A DNA stretch of 64,000 nucleotides from Candidatus Melainabacteria bacterium (lineage in GTDB: Bacteria; Cyanobacteriota; Vampirovibrionia; Obscuribacterales; Obscuribacteraceae), in assembly GCA_003963305.1 (NCBI GenBank), contig RXJR01000004.1, positions 246,562-310,561 of the forward strand. Reading direction: 5' to 3'. The position numbers and the translations under genes are program-made. The notes under the pieces are model-generated. The model saw only the letters and a program-made list of their open reading frames with translations, searched no databases and had not been told where the DNA came from. This document shows positions 27,250 to 36,335 of the stretch, in pieces. Each line of letters begins with the position of its first letter. The first letter of the stretch is position 1.

Positions 27250-27525
27250 ACCTGGACGGGGGCTTGTCATGGCACCTTAGACGAGGGCGCTCCATAGCAC
27301 GCTCCGTAGCACCCTAGATGCTCCACAGCACCCTAGATGGGCGGCTCCATTGCACCCAAGATGGGCGGCTCCATTGCACCCAAGATGGGCGCGTTCCATA
27401 GCACCCGAGACGGGTGCGTTCCATAGCACCCGAGACGGGTGCGTTCCATGAGCACCCGAGACCGGTGCGTTCCATGAGCACCCGAGACGGGTGCGCGCTC
27501 ATGCGCCCGCGACGGGTGCATTCCA
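27250..27525. repeat. Minisatellite of about 24-26 bp units, each a hairpin
   Basis: About ten degenerate units of the form GCACCCGAGACGGGTGC + GTTCCATA lie head to tail. The clearest copies are at about 27400-27490, and divergent ones run back to about 27260. Each core contains the perfect palindrome GCACCCG-AGA-CGGGTGC, so every unit can fold into a small stem-loop. The array separates the CoA-binding gene from the 3' end of the AbiTii-like gene, two convergent genes. The apparent reading frames across it are repeat artefacts. Confidence 0.85.
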
Positions 27526-27535
27526 ATGTTCGAAA

Positions 27536-28024
27536 CTACTTCGATGTCACTTCATTTATTAAGGCAACGAAGTTTTGCTTGAAACTCGACAAAATGCGAT
27601 GCACTTCATCTTTGCTACAGACACAAACAACTCCGCCACCGCCGGTCGCTCTGGCAAAATGAGCACTCAATTCCTGCATCTCAACCAGAGCCTGAGCGCC
27701 CTCTAACTGAAAGGCATCCTCTAACCAGGCAATAGGCGCCGCCAGGAAGTAACGTCCTTTAGACGCTAGTGGATGATTGACTTCGTGGAGATTGCCCTGA
27801 GGATCGACTGACTTCAACTGTCCAGCTACGACCCGATAAGGCGGGAAGTCGTCAGTAGGACGCTGATACCAATCCAGCGCATTGGGATAGCCATTCATCT
27901 CATTGACCATCCAGAGAATTCTGTCATCAGGAACCTTGCCGTGAACGTTCGGAAGGGCTCGTCCGAGAGCTTCTCCCAACCGTATCTCGCCCGACATGAC
28001 CCTGTTTTTCAGCTCTTGTAACAC
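27536..28024 (-). CDS. AbiTii-like domain protein
   Basis: A 162-residue soluble protein. The N-terminal pattern (LGEALGRALPNV...ILWMVNEMNGYPNAL...FPPYRVV) resembles the AbiTii domain: a helix, then W--NE--GY, then a PxYR motif, found in some abortive-infection-type proteins. The C-terminal half (QALVEMQELSAHFARATGGGG...VHRILSSFKQNFVALINEV) fits the same family's helical end. No toxin or nuclease domain and no partner gene is adjacent, so an immune role is only a guess. The start is GTG 28024 with a G-rich run (GGGGG) just upstream. Confidence 0.55.
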   Translation of the reverse strand: MLQELKNRVMSGEIRLGEALGRALPNVHGKVPDDRILWMVNEMNGYPNALDWYQRPTDDFPPYRVVAGQLKSVDPQGNLHEVNHPLASKGRYFLAAPIAWLEDAFQLEGAQALVEMQELSAHFARATGGGGVVCVCSKDEVHRILSSFKQNFVALINEVTSK

Positions 28025-28310
28025 ACTGCCCCCAAAATCTCGGTTTCTCAGATGAGTATATTACGCCAGAGCCCAAAGATTGCGCTTTTCAGTAAAAGCA
28101 GTGCAAAGATTTGCGAGTTTCTTTTGAAGCTCTTATGATTTCTGCAAATGCTCTGACATAATCTGTCATCGACAAGAAGCCAGTATGTCTGAAAAACGGC
28201 TTCAGTTCGCAAAAACGCCGGACACGTTCCTAATAATATTCTTCGCTTTGCCGGAAAGTGCGCATTGCAATTGATATTGGCGGAAGAATGTGGAAAGCTT
28301 ACAAAACCCG

Positions 28311-29357
28311 ATGACAACTGCGAAAAGCATGACTACAGCCTCAGGATTCACAACGACACATATTTCCAACGCAGACCTGACCACTTTGCTGGAACCGGTC
28401 ACGCAAGATCTTGCTCAAGTTGAGCTAATGCTCAACACGAACATGATTGACGACACAACTTTCGTACGCGATTTACTCGCGCAGATCTTCCAGGCTGGCG
28501 GCAAACGACTGCGTCCAGCCATAGCGCTGCTCGCTTCCCGAGCCACAGCAAGTCCAGACCAGGAATTCAGCCGCCTGCACATCATTCTCGCTGTACTGAC
28601 TGAACTGATACATACTGCCAGTCTTGTCCATGACGATGTCATTGACAGTGCCTCTCTGCGACGAGGAAAACAAACAGTTAATCGCAGATGGAACGACAAA
28701 GTTGCCGTTCTGATGGGCGACTTGCTTTTCGCACAAGCATCCATCTGCCTGGCTCGAATCATGAATCCAGTCATTGTCGGCATCTACGGTCAAGTACTGG
28801 GCGACCTTTGCGCCGGTGAAATCAGACAGATGCGAGCTCAATATCTGACTACAGTCAACTGGGAAACATACATCCACAAATCTTTCTGCAAAACAGCATC
28901 GTTGTTTGCAGCCGCCAGTCACAGCGGCGCCATATTGAACGGATGCCCGAACGAAACCATCGAGTCGCTAAAAGAGTACGGTCGTAACCTGGGGATACTC
29001 TTCCAAATCGTTGACGATCTTCTCGATGTCACAGGCAACACCGAAAAAATGGGGAAGGAAGCCGGAAGCGATTTGCAAAGCGGCATTTTGACGGCACCAA
29101 CTTTATTCATCCTCGAACGCGGCGATGCAGTCTCGCAATCCCTTGAAGAATTGATCAAGACGCGGGCGGTGAATGAGCCGGAAGGAACACAGAAAGCTCT
29201 TACCATCATTAGAGAAAACGGTGGCGTTGAACAGACTGTAGAAATGGCACGCAAATATGGTCGCGCCGCCAAAGACTGCTTAACTGTCATTCCCACAAGC
29301 CCTTACAAGACTTCTCTTGAAGGATTAGTTGACTACATTTTGACAAGGACGACCTGA
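28311..29357 (+). CDS. Polyprenyl diphosphate synthase (trans-isoprenyl)
   Basis: A 348-residue enzyme that extends isoprenoid chains from IPP, probably the all-trans long-chain synthase for the quinone side chain. The first Asp-rich motif is LVHDDVIDSASLRRG (DDxxD), the second FQIVDDLLDVTGN, and GGKRLRPAIALL is the conserved IPP-binding region. Residue bulk before the first motif fits a long-chain product, but length cannot be read safely. An in-frame GTG at 28290 would add 7 residues but has its GGAAGA only 2 bases away, so I prefer ATG 28311. It is followed 8 bases later by resB, so quinone and cytochrome genes may share a transcript. Confidence 0.9.
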   Translation: MTTAKSMTTASGFTTTHISNADLTTLLEPVTQDLAQVELMLNTNMIDDTTFVRDLLAQIFQAGGKRLRPAIALLASRATASPDQEFSRLHIILAVLTELIHTASLVHDDVIDSASLRRGKQTVNRRWNDKVAVLMGDLLFAQASICLARIMNPVIVGIYGQVLGDLCAGEIRQMRAQYLTTVNWETYIHKSFCKTASLFAAASHSGAILNGCPNETIESLKEYGRNLGILFQIVDDLLDVTGNTEKMGKEAGSDLQSGILTAPTLFILERGDAVSQSLEELIKTRAVNEPEGTQKALTIIRENGGVEQTVEMARKYGRAAKDCLTVIPTSPYKTSLEGLVDYILTRTT

Positions 29358-29365
29358 TACTGCCG

Positions 29366-30835
29366 ATGACCACCAGCGATTCGCATTCCAAACAATCGTT
29401 GGGCTTTCGCCCTGTCTTTCGTAATGGACCGCTGGGAATTTTCGCCTCAGTCAAACTGACAATTGTATTGCTGACGCTGTGTGCCGCCACGATCTTGCTC
29501 GGAGCCTGGTGCCCGCAAGAATCTGCAGTCGGGCAGGAAAAAGTCATCGAACAATTCGGCGAGGAAATGGCTGTAAATCTCCACAACTGGGGAATCACAG
29601 ACATCTTCCACACTCCATTCTTCCTTATTTTGATCGCTCTTTTAAGCATGAACATGGTCGTGGGAAGCCTCGACAAAGTTTTTCCAAAACTGCGACTGCT
29701 CAAGTTGCCTCTGCAATTTTTCGGACCGGATCAGATTGCAAAAATGCCTTTCAACACGACGTTTGCCGCCGGTGCGAGCCCTGCTGAAACGCTGGAAAAA
29801 TTACAGATCAAACTGCAGCAAAAAGGATTCAAGACTGTCGTACACGGCAACGAGCTTGCCGCCGAATCAGGAAAAATTGGACGGTATGCGCCAACTACTA
29901 CCCACATCGGTCTTCTGTTGTTGCTGCTTGGAGTGACGATCACCTCATGGACAGGGTTCTCAGGATTCAAGCCAGTACGCCTGGGAGAAGATCTTTCCTT
30001 TCAAGACTCAGAACACTCAAAACAGTGGATCGGCAAACTACCGACCTGGAAAGTGCATGTAGATGCCACCAGACGCGAAGACTATGAATCAGGCGATGCC
30101 AAACAATGGTATTCGGATCTTTCAGTCATCGATGAGAAAGGCAAAGTCTTAGAGAAACAGCAAATTTCAGTCAACACCCCACTTGAGTATAAAGGCGTCG
30201 ACGTCTATCAATCGAGCTGGGGACTTGACCAGCTGGTCATTGCCTTCAACGACAACGAAAAAGCTCTCGATTTGCGCCAGATGGGCAAACTCTACGCAGC
30301 ATTCCTGCCACTCGACGGGGAGACTGTTCTGATCATGTCTCTGCGCAATCAGACCGCCCCGCTCAGGCTCTTTGCCAAAAGACCCGACTGGGAAGCACCA
30401 AAACTTATCACTGAAATACAGCAAGGCAAATCAGTCAAGTTAGGCTCTGTAGAAATCAAATATGTACGACCTGTACCGGTCACAGGATTGCAATACAAAA
30501 GCGATCCCGGTTTGCCCATCACTTACATAGCCTTTGGCTTCATCATGCTCGGAGTGATGCTGGCGGCAATTCCGTTCCGCCATGTGTGGGTGAGTGTATC
30601 AAAAGACGGCGCCGAGTCGGGTTCAAAAGTTTCTATCGGCGGGCGCTCAAAGAAAGCAAAAGTTGGTTTCGAAAGAATGATCACTAAAATCATCGAGTCT
30701 ATGCAAGCAGAGCTGCCTCCACCCGTAGTGGCAACTGCAGTCGACCCGGAGACTGAAGTGCAAGGCACAGAAGCAGAACCGCCTAAGAACCTGGACCTGT
30801 TTCAAGCTGGTCCGTCCACATCCATCAAGGAGTAA
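29366..30835 (+). CDS. resB: Cytochrome c biogenesis protein ResB (Ccs1)
   Basis: Membrane half of the system II haem-delivery complex, which carries haem across the membrane and attaches it to apocytochrome c. The protein has 489 residues: two N-terminal helices (SVKLTIVLLTLCAATILLGAWC; FFLILIALLSMNMVVG), a third at THIGLLLLLLGVTITSW, a large periplasmic domain, and a final helix near ITYIAFGFIMLGVMLAAIPF. The tail is cytoplasmic and Pro/Glu-rich. CcsA follows after 6 bases, the usual pairing. A c-type cytochrome gene lies 7 kb downstream. Confidence 0.93.
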   Translation: MTTSDSHSKQSLGFRPVFRNGPLGIFASVKLTIVLLTLCAATILLGAWCPQESAVGQEKVIEQFGEEMAVNLHNWGITDIFHTPFFLILIALLSMNMVVGSLDKVFPKLRLLKLPLQFFGPDQIAKMPFNTTFAAGASPAETLEKLQIKLQQKGFKTVVHGNELAAESGKIGRYAPTTTHIGLLLLLLGVTITSWTGFSGFKPVRLGEDLSFQDSEHSKQWIGKLPTWKVHVDATRREDYESGDAKQWYSDLSVIDEKGKVLEKQQISVNTPLEYKGVDVYQSSWGLDQLVIAFNDNEKALDLRQMGKLYAAFLPLDGETVLIMSLRNQTAPLRLFAKRPDWEAPKLITEIQQGKSVKLGSVEIKYVRPVPVTGLQYKSDPGLPITYIAFGFIMLGVMLAAIPFRHVWVSVSKDGAESGSKVSIGGRSKKAKVGFERMITKIIESMQAELPPPVVATAVDPETEVQGTEAEPPKNLDLFQAGPSTSIKE

Positions 30836-30841
30836 AAATCA

Positions 30842-31831
30842 ATGTCTGACTTCCAGTTAGCTTTGACAAACACAGCCGGCGTGTCATCAGTAATGTCATT
30901 CTGGGTCTTCGTCGCCTCCAATGGCGTCAAGAAATACCACGACAAGATGATGACAGCAGCATCAATAGTGATGGGTGTTGGCTTTGTGGCACTGACTCTG
31001 GCGATCATCGCGCGGGGCGTAGAAGCACAGAGGTTCCCACTGGCAAACCTCTATGAATCACTGCTCTGGTTCGCCTGGGCAACGATGGGCGGCTATCTGG
31101 CACTGGCAAGCGCATATGGCATTCGCCAGTTAGGCTGGCTGGCTGCTATGTTGGCGGCGACAATGTTCCTTTATGGCAGTTGGCTTCCTGCCAATCAGCA
31201 AACCATCACTCCACTGGTGCCGGCACTGGTGAGCTACTGGCGGCAAATTCATGTGCCACCATTGATAGTATCGTATGCGATGTTCTTCTTGAGCGGTTTG
31301 TCTAGCTTGCTTGAACTTTTCCATGCCAGACGCAAAGTCTCACTGACTTTGTCTATTACAACGATAGTGCTCGCCTTCACAGCGATCGGGCTGGGCACAT
31401 TCACCTCAGTTGACACTAAATGGTTGCAACTACTCTTCGTCGGAGCCAGTCTCACGGGCACCATCGGCGCCTACTATGCGCTGAAAATTCAGAGCGGCGA
31501 AGCGAATCAGAAACAAGCGGAGATATATGATGATGTGAGCTATAGAGCCATCGCCATTGGCTTTCCACTGCTCACTATCGGTATCATCACTGGCGGGCTC
31601 TGGGCCAATCACGCCTGGGGCACATACTGGTCGTGGGACCCTAAAGAATCGATGGCTCTTGTAACGTGGCTGAGCTACGCCGCATACATCCATCTGCGCG
31701 TGCACCACGAGGCCTCTGCCGAAAAACTCTCGGTTGTATCGGTGGCCGGATTACTGCTCACACTGCTCACCTACCTGGGCTTCAATTCACTGGGCTTTGG
31801 CGGTTTGCACAGCTACGGCAAGTTCAAGTAA
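30842..31831 (+). CDS. ccsA: Cytochrome c biogenesis protein CcsA (ResC/CcsB)
   Basis: Haem-handling partner of ResB, 329 residues, with eight or so membrane helices. The Trp-rich periplasmic haem loop (WWD-type motif) is recognisable as WGTYWSWDPKE, preceded by the conserved W-N-AW. Conserved His residues on adjacent loops (for example H in QIHVPPLIVSYA and LRVHHEAS) would be the external haem ligands. It starts 6 bases after resB. Cyanobacteria and plastids use this system, as do Gram-positives and some others. Confidence 0.94.
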   Translation: MSDFQLALTNTAGVSSVMSFWVFVASNGVKKYHDKMMTAASIVMGVGFVALTLAIIARGVEAQRFPLANLYESLLWFAWATMGGYLALASAYGIRQLGWLAAMLAATMFLYGSWLPANQQTITPLVPALVSYWRQIHVPPLIVSYAMFFLSGLSSLLELFHARRKVSLTLSITTIVLAFTAIGLGTFTSVDTKWLQLLFVGASLTGTIGAYYALKIQSGEANQKQAEIYDDVSYRAIAIGFPLLTIGIITGGLWANHAWGTYWSWDPKESMALVTWLSYAAYIHLRVHHEASAEKLSVVSVAGLLLTLLTYLGFNSLGFGGLHSYGKFK

Positions 31832-32157
31832 AAATCGGCAAAACGCACACAGGGAGCCTCTTATCAGGCAGCCGGTAAACGGCGACGAAAGAGGAAGTAA
31901 ACGTGCACAAAAGAGCAAGTAAAGAGCCCGTAAAGTCGAGGAGTTCTAGGGTAAACCCGATTACCAAGTGTTGAACGGAACATTTAAATAAGAGAGGCGT
32001 CTGAAATCTAGGCGGGCTTTGAAAAAAGGATTGAGCGTCTTTAAGAGGCGAACTTTTGTGCGCCTTTAAGCAAAGTCGGATGTCTGGTACGACGCCAAGT
32101 TGAGGACCGAGTACCAAATGGATTCTACGAGAGCGGCCAAGCGCCGATAGATAAACT
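31832..32157. other. Intergenic leader before the sigma factor
   Basis: This 326-base gap, co-oriented with both neighbours, holds no gene. GAGGCG/CGCCTT-type arms near 32044-32064 could fold into a hairpin. No ribosome site is visible directly before the sigma factor ATG, and no -35/-10 pair stands out. Confidence 0.4.
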
Positions 32158-33147
32158 ATGACAAGAAAGTACGCAGTAGCAGTAGATGACAACCTGGAAG
32201 ATGACCTGTTACCGGGTGCCACCGGTTTTTCGTTCGCCGATGAAGTCGATGAGAGCTCGCTTGGAGATGATACCGACGAACTTGAAGAGCCAATTCGTGC
32301 GCGCGGCCGTGGCGTGGTTTCAGAAGATCCAATCCAGTTATACCTCCGTTCGATTGGTCGAATCAAACTGCTCGCAGCATCAGAAGAAATCGAATTAGCC
32401 CGCAGAATCGCAAAAGGCGACATGATCGCCAAAAAGCGCCTCGTACAATCGAACCTTAGATTGGTCGTGAGCGTTGCGAAAAAATATCAAGGTCGCGGAC
32501 TCCCTTTTCTTGATCTCATTCAAGAAGGAAACGTCGGTCTGATCAGGGCTGCCGAAAAATTCGATGCAGAGCGAGGTTACAAGTTCTCCACCTATGCAAC
32601 CTGGTGGATCAGGCAGGGAATTACTCGTGCGCTGGCCGACAAGTCACGCACGATCAGAGTGCCCGTGCATATGGTTGAAACCATCAATAATTTGCGCAAA
32701 GTGACGCGAAAACTATCGCAAGATCTTGGACGCAGACCAACGATGGAGGAACTTGCAGCAGCAATGAATGTGACATTGACTAAGGTCAAAGAAATTCTTG
32801 CGGCCAACCGTTTGCCTCTTTCGCTCGACACCCCATACGGCGAAGACGACGATAACTCGCTTGCCGAATTGGTTGAAGACGAAAATTCGACCAGACCTGA
32901 AGACTCGACTGAAGCGAGTTTGATGGCATCGGATATCAGAGGCGTTCTTTCAACTTTGACACCACGCGAACGCGATGTGTTGATTTTGAGATTCGGTCTG
33001 AACGATGGTAAACAACGCACGTTGGAACAAGTAGGAAAGATGGTCGGTATTACCCGCGAAAGAACGAGACAGATTGAGCTCAAAGCTCTTCGAGCTCTAC
33101 GTCAATCGAAGGTGACATCGAAACTGAAGGATTATTTGAACGAATAA
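32158..33147 (+). CDS. rpoD: RNA polymerase sigma-70 factor (RpoD/SigA-like)
   Basis: A 329-residue sigma factor that directs RNA polymerase to promoters. After an acidic 50-residue N-terminus, region 1.2 begins at EDPIQLYLRSIGRIKLL. Region 2 contains RLVVSVAKKYQGRGLPFLDLIQEGN and FSTYATWWIRQGITRAL (-10 recognition and melting). Region 3 follows, and region 4 has TLTPRERDVLILRFGLNDG and the helix-turn-helix GKMVGITRERTRQIE (-35 recognition). Its short region 1 and its similarity to cyanobacterial group 1/2 sigmas leave open whether it is the primary or an alternative factor. It is followed by a strong terminator, so it is probably monocistronic. Confidence 0.93.
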   Translation: MTRKYAVAVDDNLEDDLLPGATGFSFADEVDESSLGDDTDELEEPIRARGRGVVSEDPIQLYLRSIGRIKLLAASEEIELARRIAKGDMIAKKRLVQSNLRLVVSVAKKYQGRGLPFLDLIQEGNVGLIRAAEKFDAERGYKFSTYATWWIRQGITRALADKSRTIRVPVHMVETINNLRKVTRKLSQDLGRRPTMEELAAAMNVTLTKVKEILAANRLPLSLDTPYGEDDDNSLAELVEDENSTRPEDSTEASLMASDIRGVLSTLTPRERDVLILRFGLNDGKQRTLEQVGKMVGITRERTRQIELKALRALRQSKVTSKLKDYLNE

Positions 33148-33169
33148 GTCGCACAAATAATTCAACACA

Positions 33170-33250
33170 GGATCAGCAGGAATCAGGAATCAGAATTCTC
33201 AGGACTCAGAATTCAGGATTCAGGATTCAGGATTCAGGATTCAGGATTCA
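33170..33250 (+). repeat. 7-bp tandem repeat (CAGGATT)
   Basis: Five to six perfect CAGGATT units end at about 33250, preceded by degenerate copies (CAGGAATCAGAATTCTCAGGA). The run lies between the sigma factor stop and its terminator. Slippage could change its length. Confidence 0.8.
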
Positions 33251-33254
33251 TCGC

Positions 33255-33283
33255 AAAAGACCGGCGCAAAACGCCGGTCTTTC
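33255..33283 (+). terminator. Intrinsic terminator of the sigma factor gene
   Basis: AGACCGGCG and CGCCGGTCT pair perfectly around CAAAA (33258-33280). The stem has A-rich sequence before it and TT-TT after it, so it could work in both directions for the convergent YtxH gene. Confidence 0.88.
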
Positions 33284-33319
33284 TGCTTCTAGAATGCCAA
33301 ACAATCAGATAGGGTGCGA

Positions 33320-33601
33320 CTAGCTGTTGCTTTCGAACTGCCCTTCTTGTGTACGACGCGACGTAACATAGTTGTCTACTTTGTCTTTCAGATCAGTTGC
33401 TTTGTGCTTAACGCCATCGTACAAATCCAGGGTTTTATCGGCCAGGTCATCACGCAACTCTTTACCAGGTTTTTGCGCCATCAATAGCCCAGCGCCAAAT
33501 CCCATTCCCATACCGGCAATAGCGCCCGCAACTGCACCTGTAGCGCAACCGGCGAAGAAAACAACTTGTAGCCATCTAAAATTCAAAACGTTCTTCAACA
33601 T
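33320..33601 (-). CDS. YtxH-like small membrane protein
   Basis: A 93-residue protein with one N-terminal glycine-rich membrane helix (VVFFAGCATGAVAGAIAGMGMGFGAGLLMAQKPG), followed by a charged amphipathic region (GKELRDDLADKTLDLYDGVKHKATDLKDKVDNYV). This is the layout of YtxH general-stress proteins. Function is unknown. Start 33601 is chosen for its GGGGA 8 bases upstream; 37 in-frame codons before it lack support. Confidence 0.75.
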   Translation of the reverse strand: MLKNVLNFRWLQVVFFAGCATGAVAGAIAGMGMGFGAGLLMAQKPGKELRDDLADKTLDLYDGVKHKATDLKDKVDNYVTSRRTQEGQFESNS

Positions 33602-33820
33602 CTGCAAATCCCCACTTCTAGTTCGTCTAACAGTAAAACGACTGACGAGCGCTTCCAAAAGTTTCGGTTGGGTTAGCGCTTGATATTTAAAATTCCAAAT
33701 AAAGTGTCTCACACGTAACGAATCGGCACATTATTCGGAGCCTTTGACGACCACGGGCCGTTCACATTAGACACAAATGTGCTGACTCTGACTAACTCGC
33801 CGAATATTAACGCCAAGCTC

Positions 33821-34258
33821 TTAAACGCGAATCTCTTGAATAACGCCGTCTTTGACGAGAATTTCCCCACCTTCAAGGCGCTGGAAAATATTTTCGCCAA
33901 TGCGAACTTCGACTGGATTTTCGACTGTAAACTGAGTCACGACGCTGCCTAATGGCAATTCGTTCAAGGCCTGGAATTGTCCTTGCATCTCTTCCTTCAG
34001 CTGCAACAGACGCATCTTTTCTGCCTCTACTTGCTGTCTGATGGTTTCCATCTGCATACGCGCATCAGCTGTAACAACTCCGGCAGTGCGTTTCTCTATA
34101 TCAGCAATAGCGCGCTTGCCTTTGAACTCTAGCTGCTGTAATTCGGCATCGATTTGCTGAAGATTGCGGTTAATTTCTTGCCCGACCTGGTTCTTGAAGT
34201 TCTCTGTGACGATTGCTCTCACCGCAATCTGTCGCACGAGCTTAATGGTTTCAACCAT
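33821..34258 (-). CDS. YlqD family coiled-coil protein
   Basis: A 145-residue cytoplasmic protein. An N-terminal TIKLVRQIAVRAIVTENFKNQV leads into a coiled coil (about 28-100, Gln/Glu/Lys-rich). A small C-terminal beta region, GSVVTQFTVENPVEVRIGENIFQRLEG..ILVKDGVIQEIRV, matches YlqD. The family is common in Firmicutes and cyanobacteria and its role is not known. GGAGG sits just before the ATG. It is upstream of the YtxH-like gene on the same strand, 219 bases away. Confidence 0.8.
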   Translation of the reverse strand: MVETIKLVRQIAVRAIVTENFKNQVGQEINRNLQQIDAELQQLEFKGKRAIADIEKRTAGVVTADARMQMETIRQQVEAEKMRLLQLKEEMQGQFQALNELPLGSVVTQFTVENPVEVRIGENIFQRLEGGEILVKDGVIQEIRV

Positions 34259-34370
34259 CGAATCCTCCTAACCAAGGCACCCAATCGAATCTTCAGACTT
34301 TAGTTTAGCAGAAGCGCCGTGCTGCTTAACCAAGCCACAAGCGGCCAGGTAAACAAAACATACGCCTCAC

Positions 34371-34393
34371 TTGAAAAGCGCTATCGAGGCGCT
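34371..34393 (-). terminator. Short hairpin terminator for the P5C dehydrogenase gene
   Basis: AAGCGC (34375-34380) and GCGCTT (34388-34393) pair around a 7-base loop. On the minus strand the stem is followed by TTTT, 20 bases after the dehydrogenase stop. It is short but well placed. Confidence 0.6.
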
Positions 34394-34413
34394 TGTCAAG
34401 AAAGTCTTACGGT

Positions 34414-35967
34414 CTAGAATCTCTCGCTAATCGATTTAGCCTGAGTGAACAAGAGCAAATAGTCTCTGCCACCTGCTTTAGAATCGGTTCCGCTCATGTT
34501 GAATCCGCCAAATGGCTGCACTCCAACAAGAGCACCGGTACATTTACGATTCAAGTAGAGGTTTCCGACGTGGAAATCGCGACGAGCCTGCTCAATATTG
34601 CGACGATTACGAGAGTAAACACCGCCGGTCAATCCAAACTCCGTATTGTTAGCGATATCCAGGGCATGGTGCCAATCTTCAGCCTTAATAACTGCAAGCA
34701 CTGGTCCGAATATCTCTTCCTGCGCAATTCGTGAAGTCGGACTGACACCAGCAATGATGGTAGGTGGAATGAAGAAACCATCTTCCGGTTTCCCCTGAGC
34801 TTTTCCACCCGTAATGCACTGTCCTTCACCTTTGCCCACTTCAATGTACTCGAGAATGCTCTGGTAGGCTGATTTTGATGCGACCGGACCCATATTCGTC
34901 TTCAGCTCTTCGGCCTGACCGATATGTAGCTTTTCGGTGCGCTCTTTGATTTTTTTCACGAACTCATCGTAAATAGCTTTGTGCACAATGACGCGCGAGC
35001 AAGCAGAGCACTTCTGCCCCTGGAAACCAAATGCGCTTGCGACAACACCGTCAGCGGCAACGTCCAGATCGACATCTTGATCGACGATAATCGAGTCTTT
35101 ACCGCCCATTTCGGCAACCACTCGCTTGATCCACAACTGACCAGGTTGAGCCTTGGCTGCCAGTTCTGTGATACGCAAACCGACTTCTTTCGAACCGGTA
35201 AAGGCAATAAATCGAGTCTTCGGATGTGTGATCAAGAAATCACCGACGGAAGCTCCCGGTCCTGGAAGGAAGTTCAATACACCAGCCGGCAAACCAGCTT
35301 CTTCCATCAACGCCATGAACTGATAAGCGATAGTTGGCGTTTCGCTGGATGGCTTCAGGATGACTGTATTGCCCGAAACAATGGCTGCAGTTGTCATGCC
35401 GGCCATGATTGCAAGCGGAAAGTTCCAGGGCGGAATAACTATGCCAACGCCAAGTGGAAGGTAGTGCAATTCGTTCTCTTCACCATTGAAAGGAATCAAT
35501 GGCTGAGGTTGAGAAAGTCGAACCATTTCTCGACCGTAAAACTCAAGAAAGTCGATCGCTTCGGCTGTATCGCCATCCGCTTCTGCCCAGCTCTTACCGA
35601 TTTCGAGAATCAACCAGGCAGAAAACTCATGCTTGCGAGCACGTAACAGCGCCGCTGCCTTGAAGAGATATCTTGCTCGCTCGACTGGCGGCACTTTCTT
35701 CCAGGTTTCAAATGTTTCCAGCGCTACTTTCATGGCTCGCTCAGCATGCTGAGTGGTGGCCTTGGAAAACCTGCCTATTTCCTGCTTTGGTGCACCGGGG
35801 TTAGTGGAAACGATGTGATCGTCGGTGAGAATTTTTTCTCCACCGATTACAAGAGGATAGGTCTGACCAAGTTGCTTCTTTACCTTGGCTAGAGCAGCCT
35901 TCATCGCCTCTTGATTGCTTGAGACGGAAAAATCGGTAAATGGCTCATTACGAAACTCTGTAAGCAT
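34414..35967 (-). CDS. pruA: L-glutamate gamma-semialdehyde (P5C) dehydrogenase
   Basis: NAD(P)-dependent enzyme of 517 residues that oxidises pyrroline-5-carboxylate/glutamate semialdehyde to glutamate, the second step of proline breakdown. Typical features are PPWNFPLAI, the nucleotide-binding FTGSKEVGLRI, the general base E in VAEMGGKDSIIV, and the catalytic Cys in GFQGQKCSACSRVI. The length matches the stand-alone (RocA-type) enzyme, about 515. No proline dehydrogenase domain or gene is present here. GGGAGA lies 9 bases before the ATG. It is a single gene with its own terminator. Confidence 0.92.
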   Translation of the reverse strand: MLTEFRNEPFTDFSVSSNQEAMKAALAKVKKQLGQTYPLVIGGEKILTDDHIVSTNPGAPKQEIGRFSKATTQHAERAMKVALETFETWKKVPPVERARYLFKAAALLRARKHEFSAWLILEIGKSWAEADGDTAEAIDFLEFYGREMVRLSQPQPLIPFNGEENELHYLPLGVGIVIPPWNFPLAIMAGMTTAAIVSGNTVILKPSSETPTIAYQFMALMEEAGLPAGVLNFLPGPGASVGDFLITHPKTRFIAFTGSKEVGLRITELAAKAQPGQLWIKRVVAEMGGKDSIIVDQDVDLDVAADGVVASAFGFQGQKCSACSRVIVHKAIYDEFVKKIKERTEKLHIGQAEELKTNMGPVASKSAYQSILEYIEVGKGEGQCITGGKAQGKPEDGFFIPPTIIAGVSPTSRIAQEEIFGPVLAVIKAEDWHHALDIANNTEFGLTGGVYSRNRRNIEQARRDFHVGNLYLNRKCTGALVGVQPFGGFNMSGTDSKAGGRDYLLLFTQAKSISERF

Positions 35968-36335
35968 TCCACAGTTCTCCCAACGTTATCCGCAGACAAT
36001 AGTATCCGGCTTAAGAAGCAGGTCTACGAATGATAACGGTAGATTTATAGTTGCTTATATGACGCTGCCAACATTCCCCGTCTCATCACAAATAGGTCGA
36101 AAAACTGAGCCGGGGAAACAAGCATCGACAGCCGGAAAAGCGACACCACATACAGTGGCAGCATCGACCAACCGATTGAAAGTTTGCTTTTTGCAGGAGC
36201 GATGTACAGGGCATAAGCTTGTCGACACTGCAACGATCAAACGCAGTCTAAGCCTACAGAAAGGCATAAGAAGCCTGTAACTCAATTTTTCCCTGATTAG
36301 TTATAATTGGCTCAGCGACTCGCGGAGCAGCATCA
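35968..36335 (+). promoter_or_regulatory. Divergent intergenic region with thyA -10 element
   Basis: This 368-base gap lies between pruA (left) and thyA (right). TATAAT at 36302-36307 lies 28 bases before thyA and is a good -10, although the -35 region (about 36279-36284, AACTCA) is weak. No gene is supported, and small frames in the gap have no ribosome site. Confidence 0.45.

Noticed and set aside
27250-27525. CRISPR array
   Set aside because: Units are contiguous and diverge as a block, with no unique spacers of constant length and no cas genes nearby.
27314-27526. Repetitive open frames (GCYGTRPS-type) across the minisatellite
   Set aside because: Multiple frames stay open only because the repeat unit has no stops; there is no start signal and no conserved frame.
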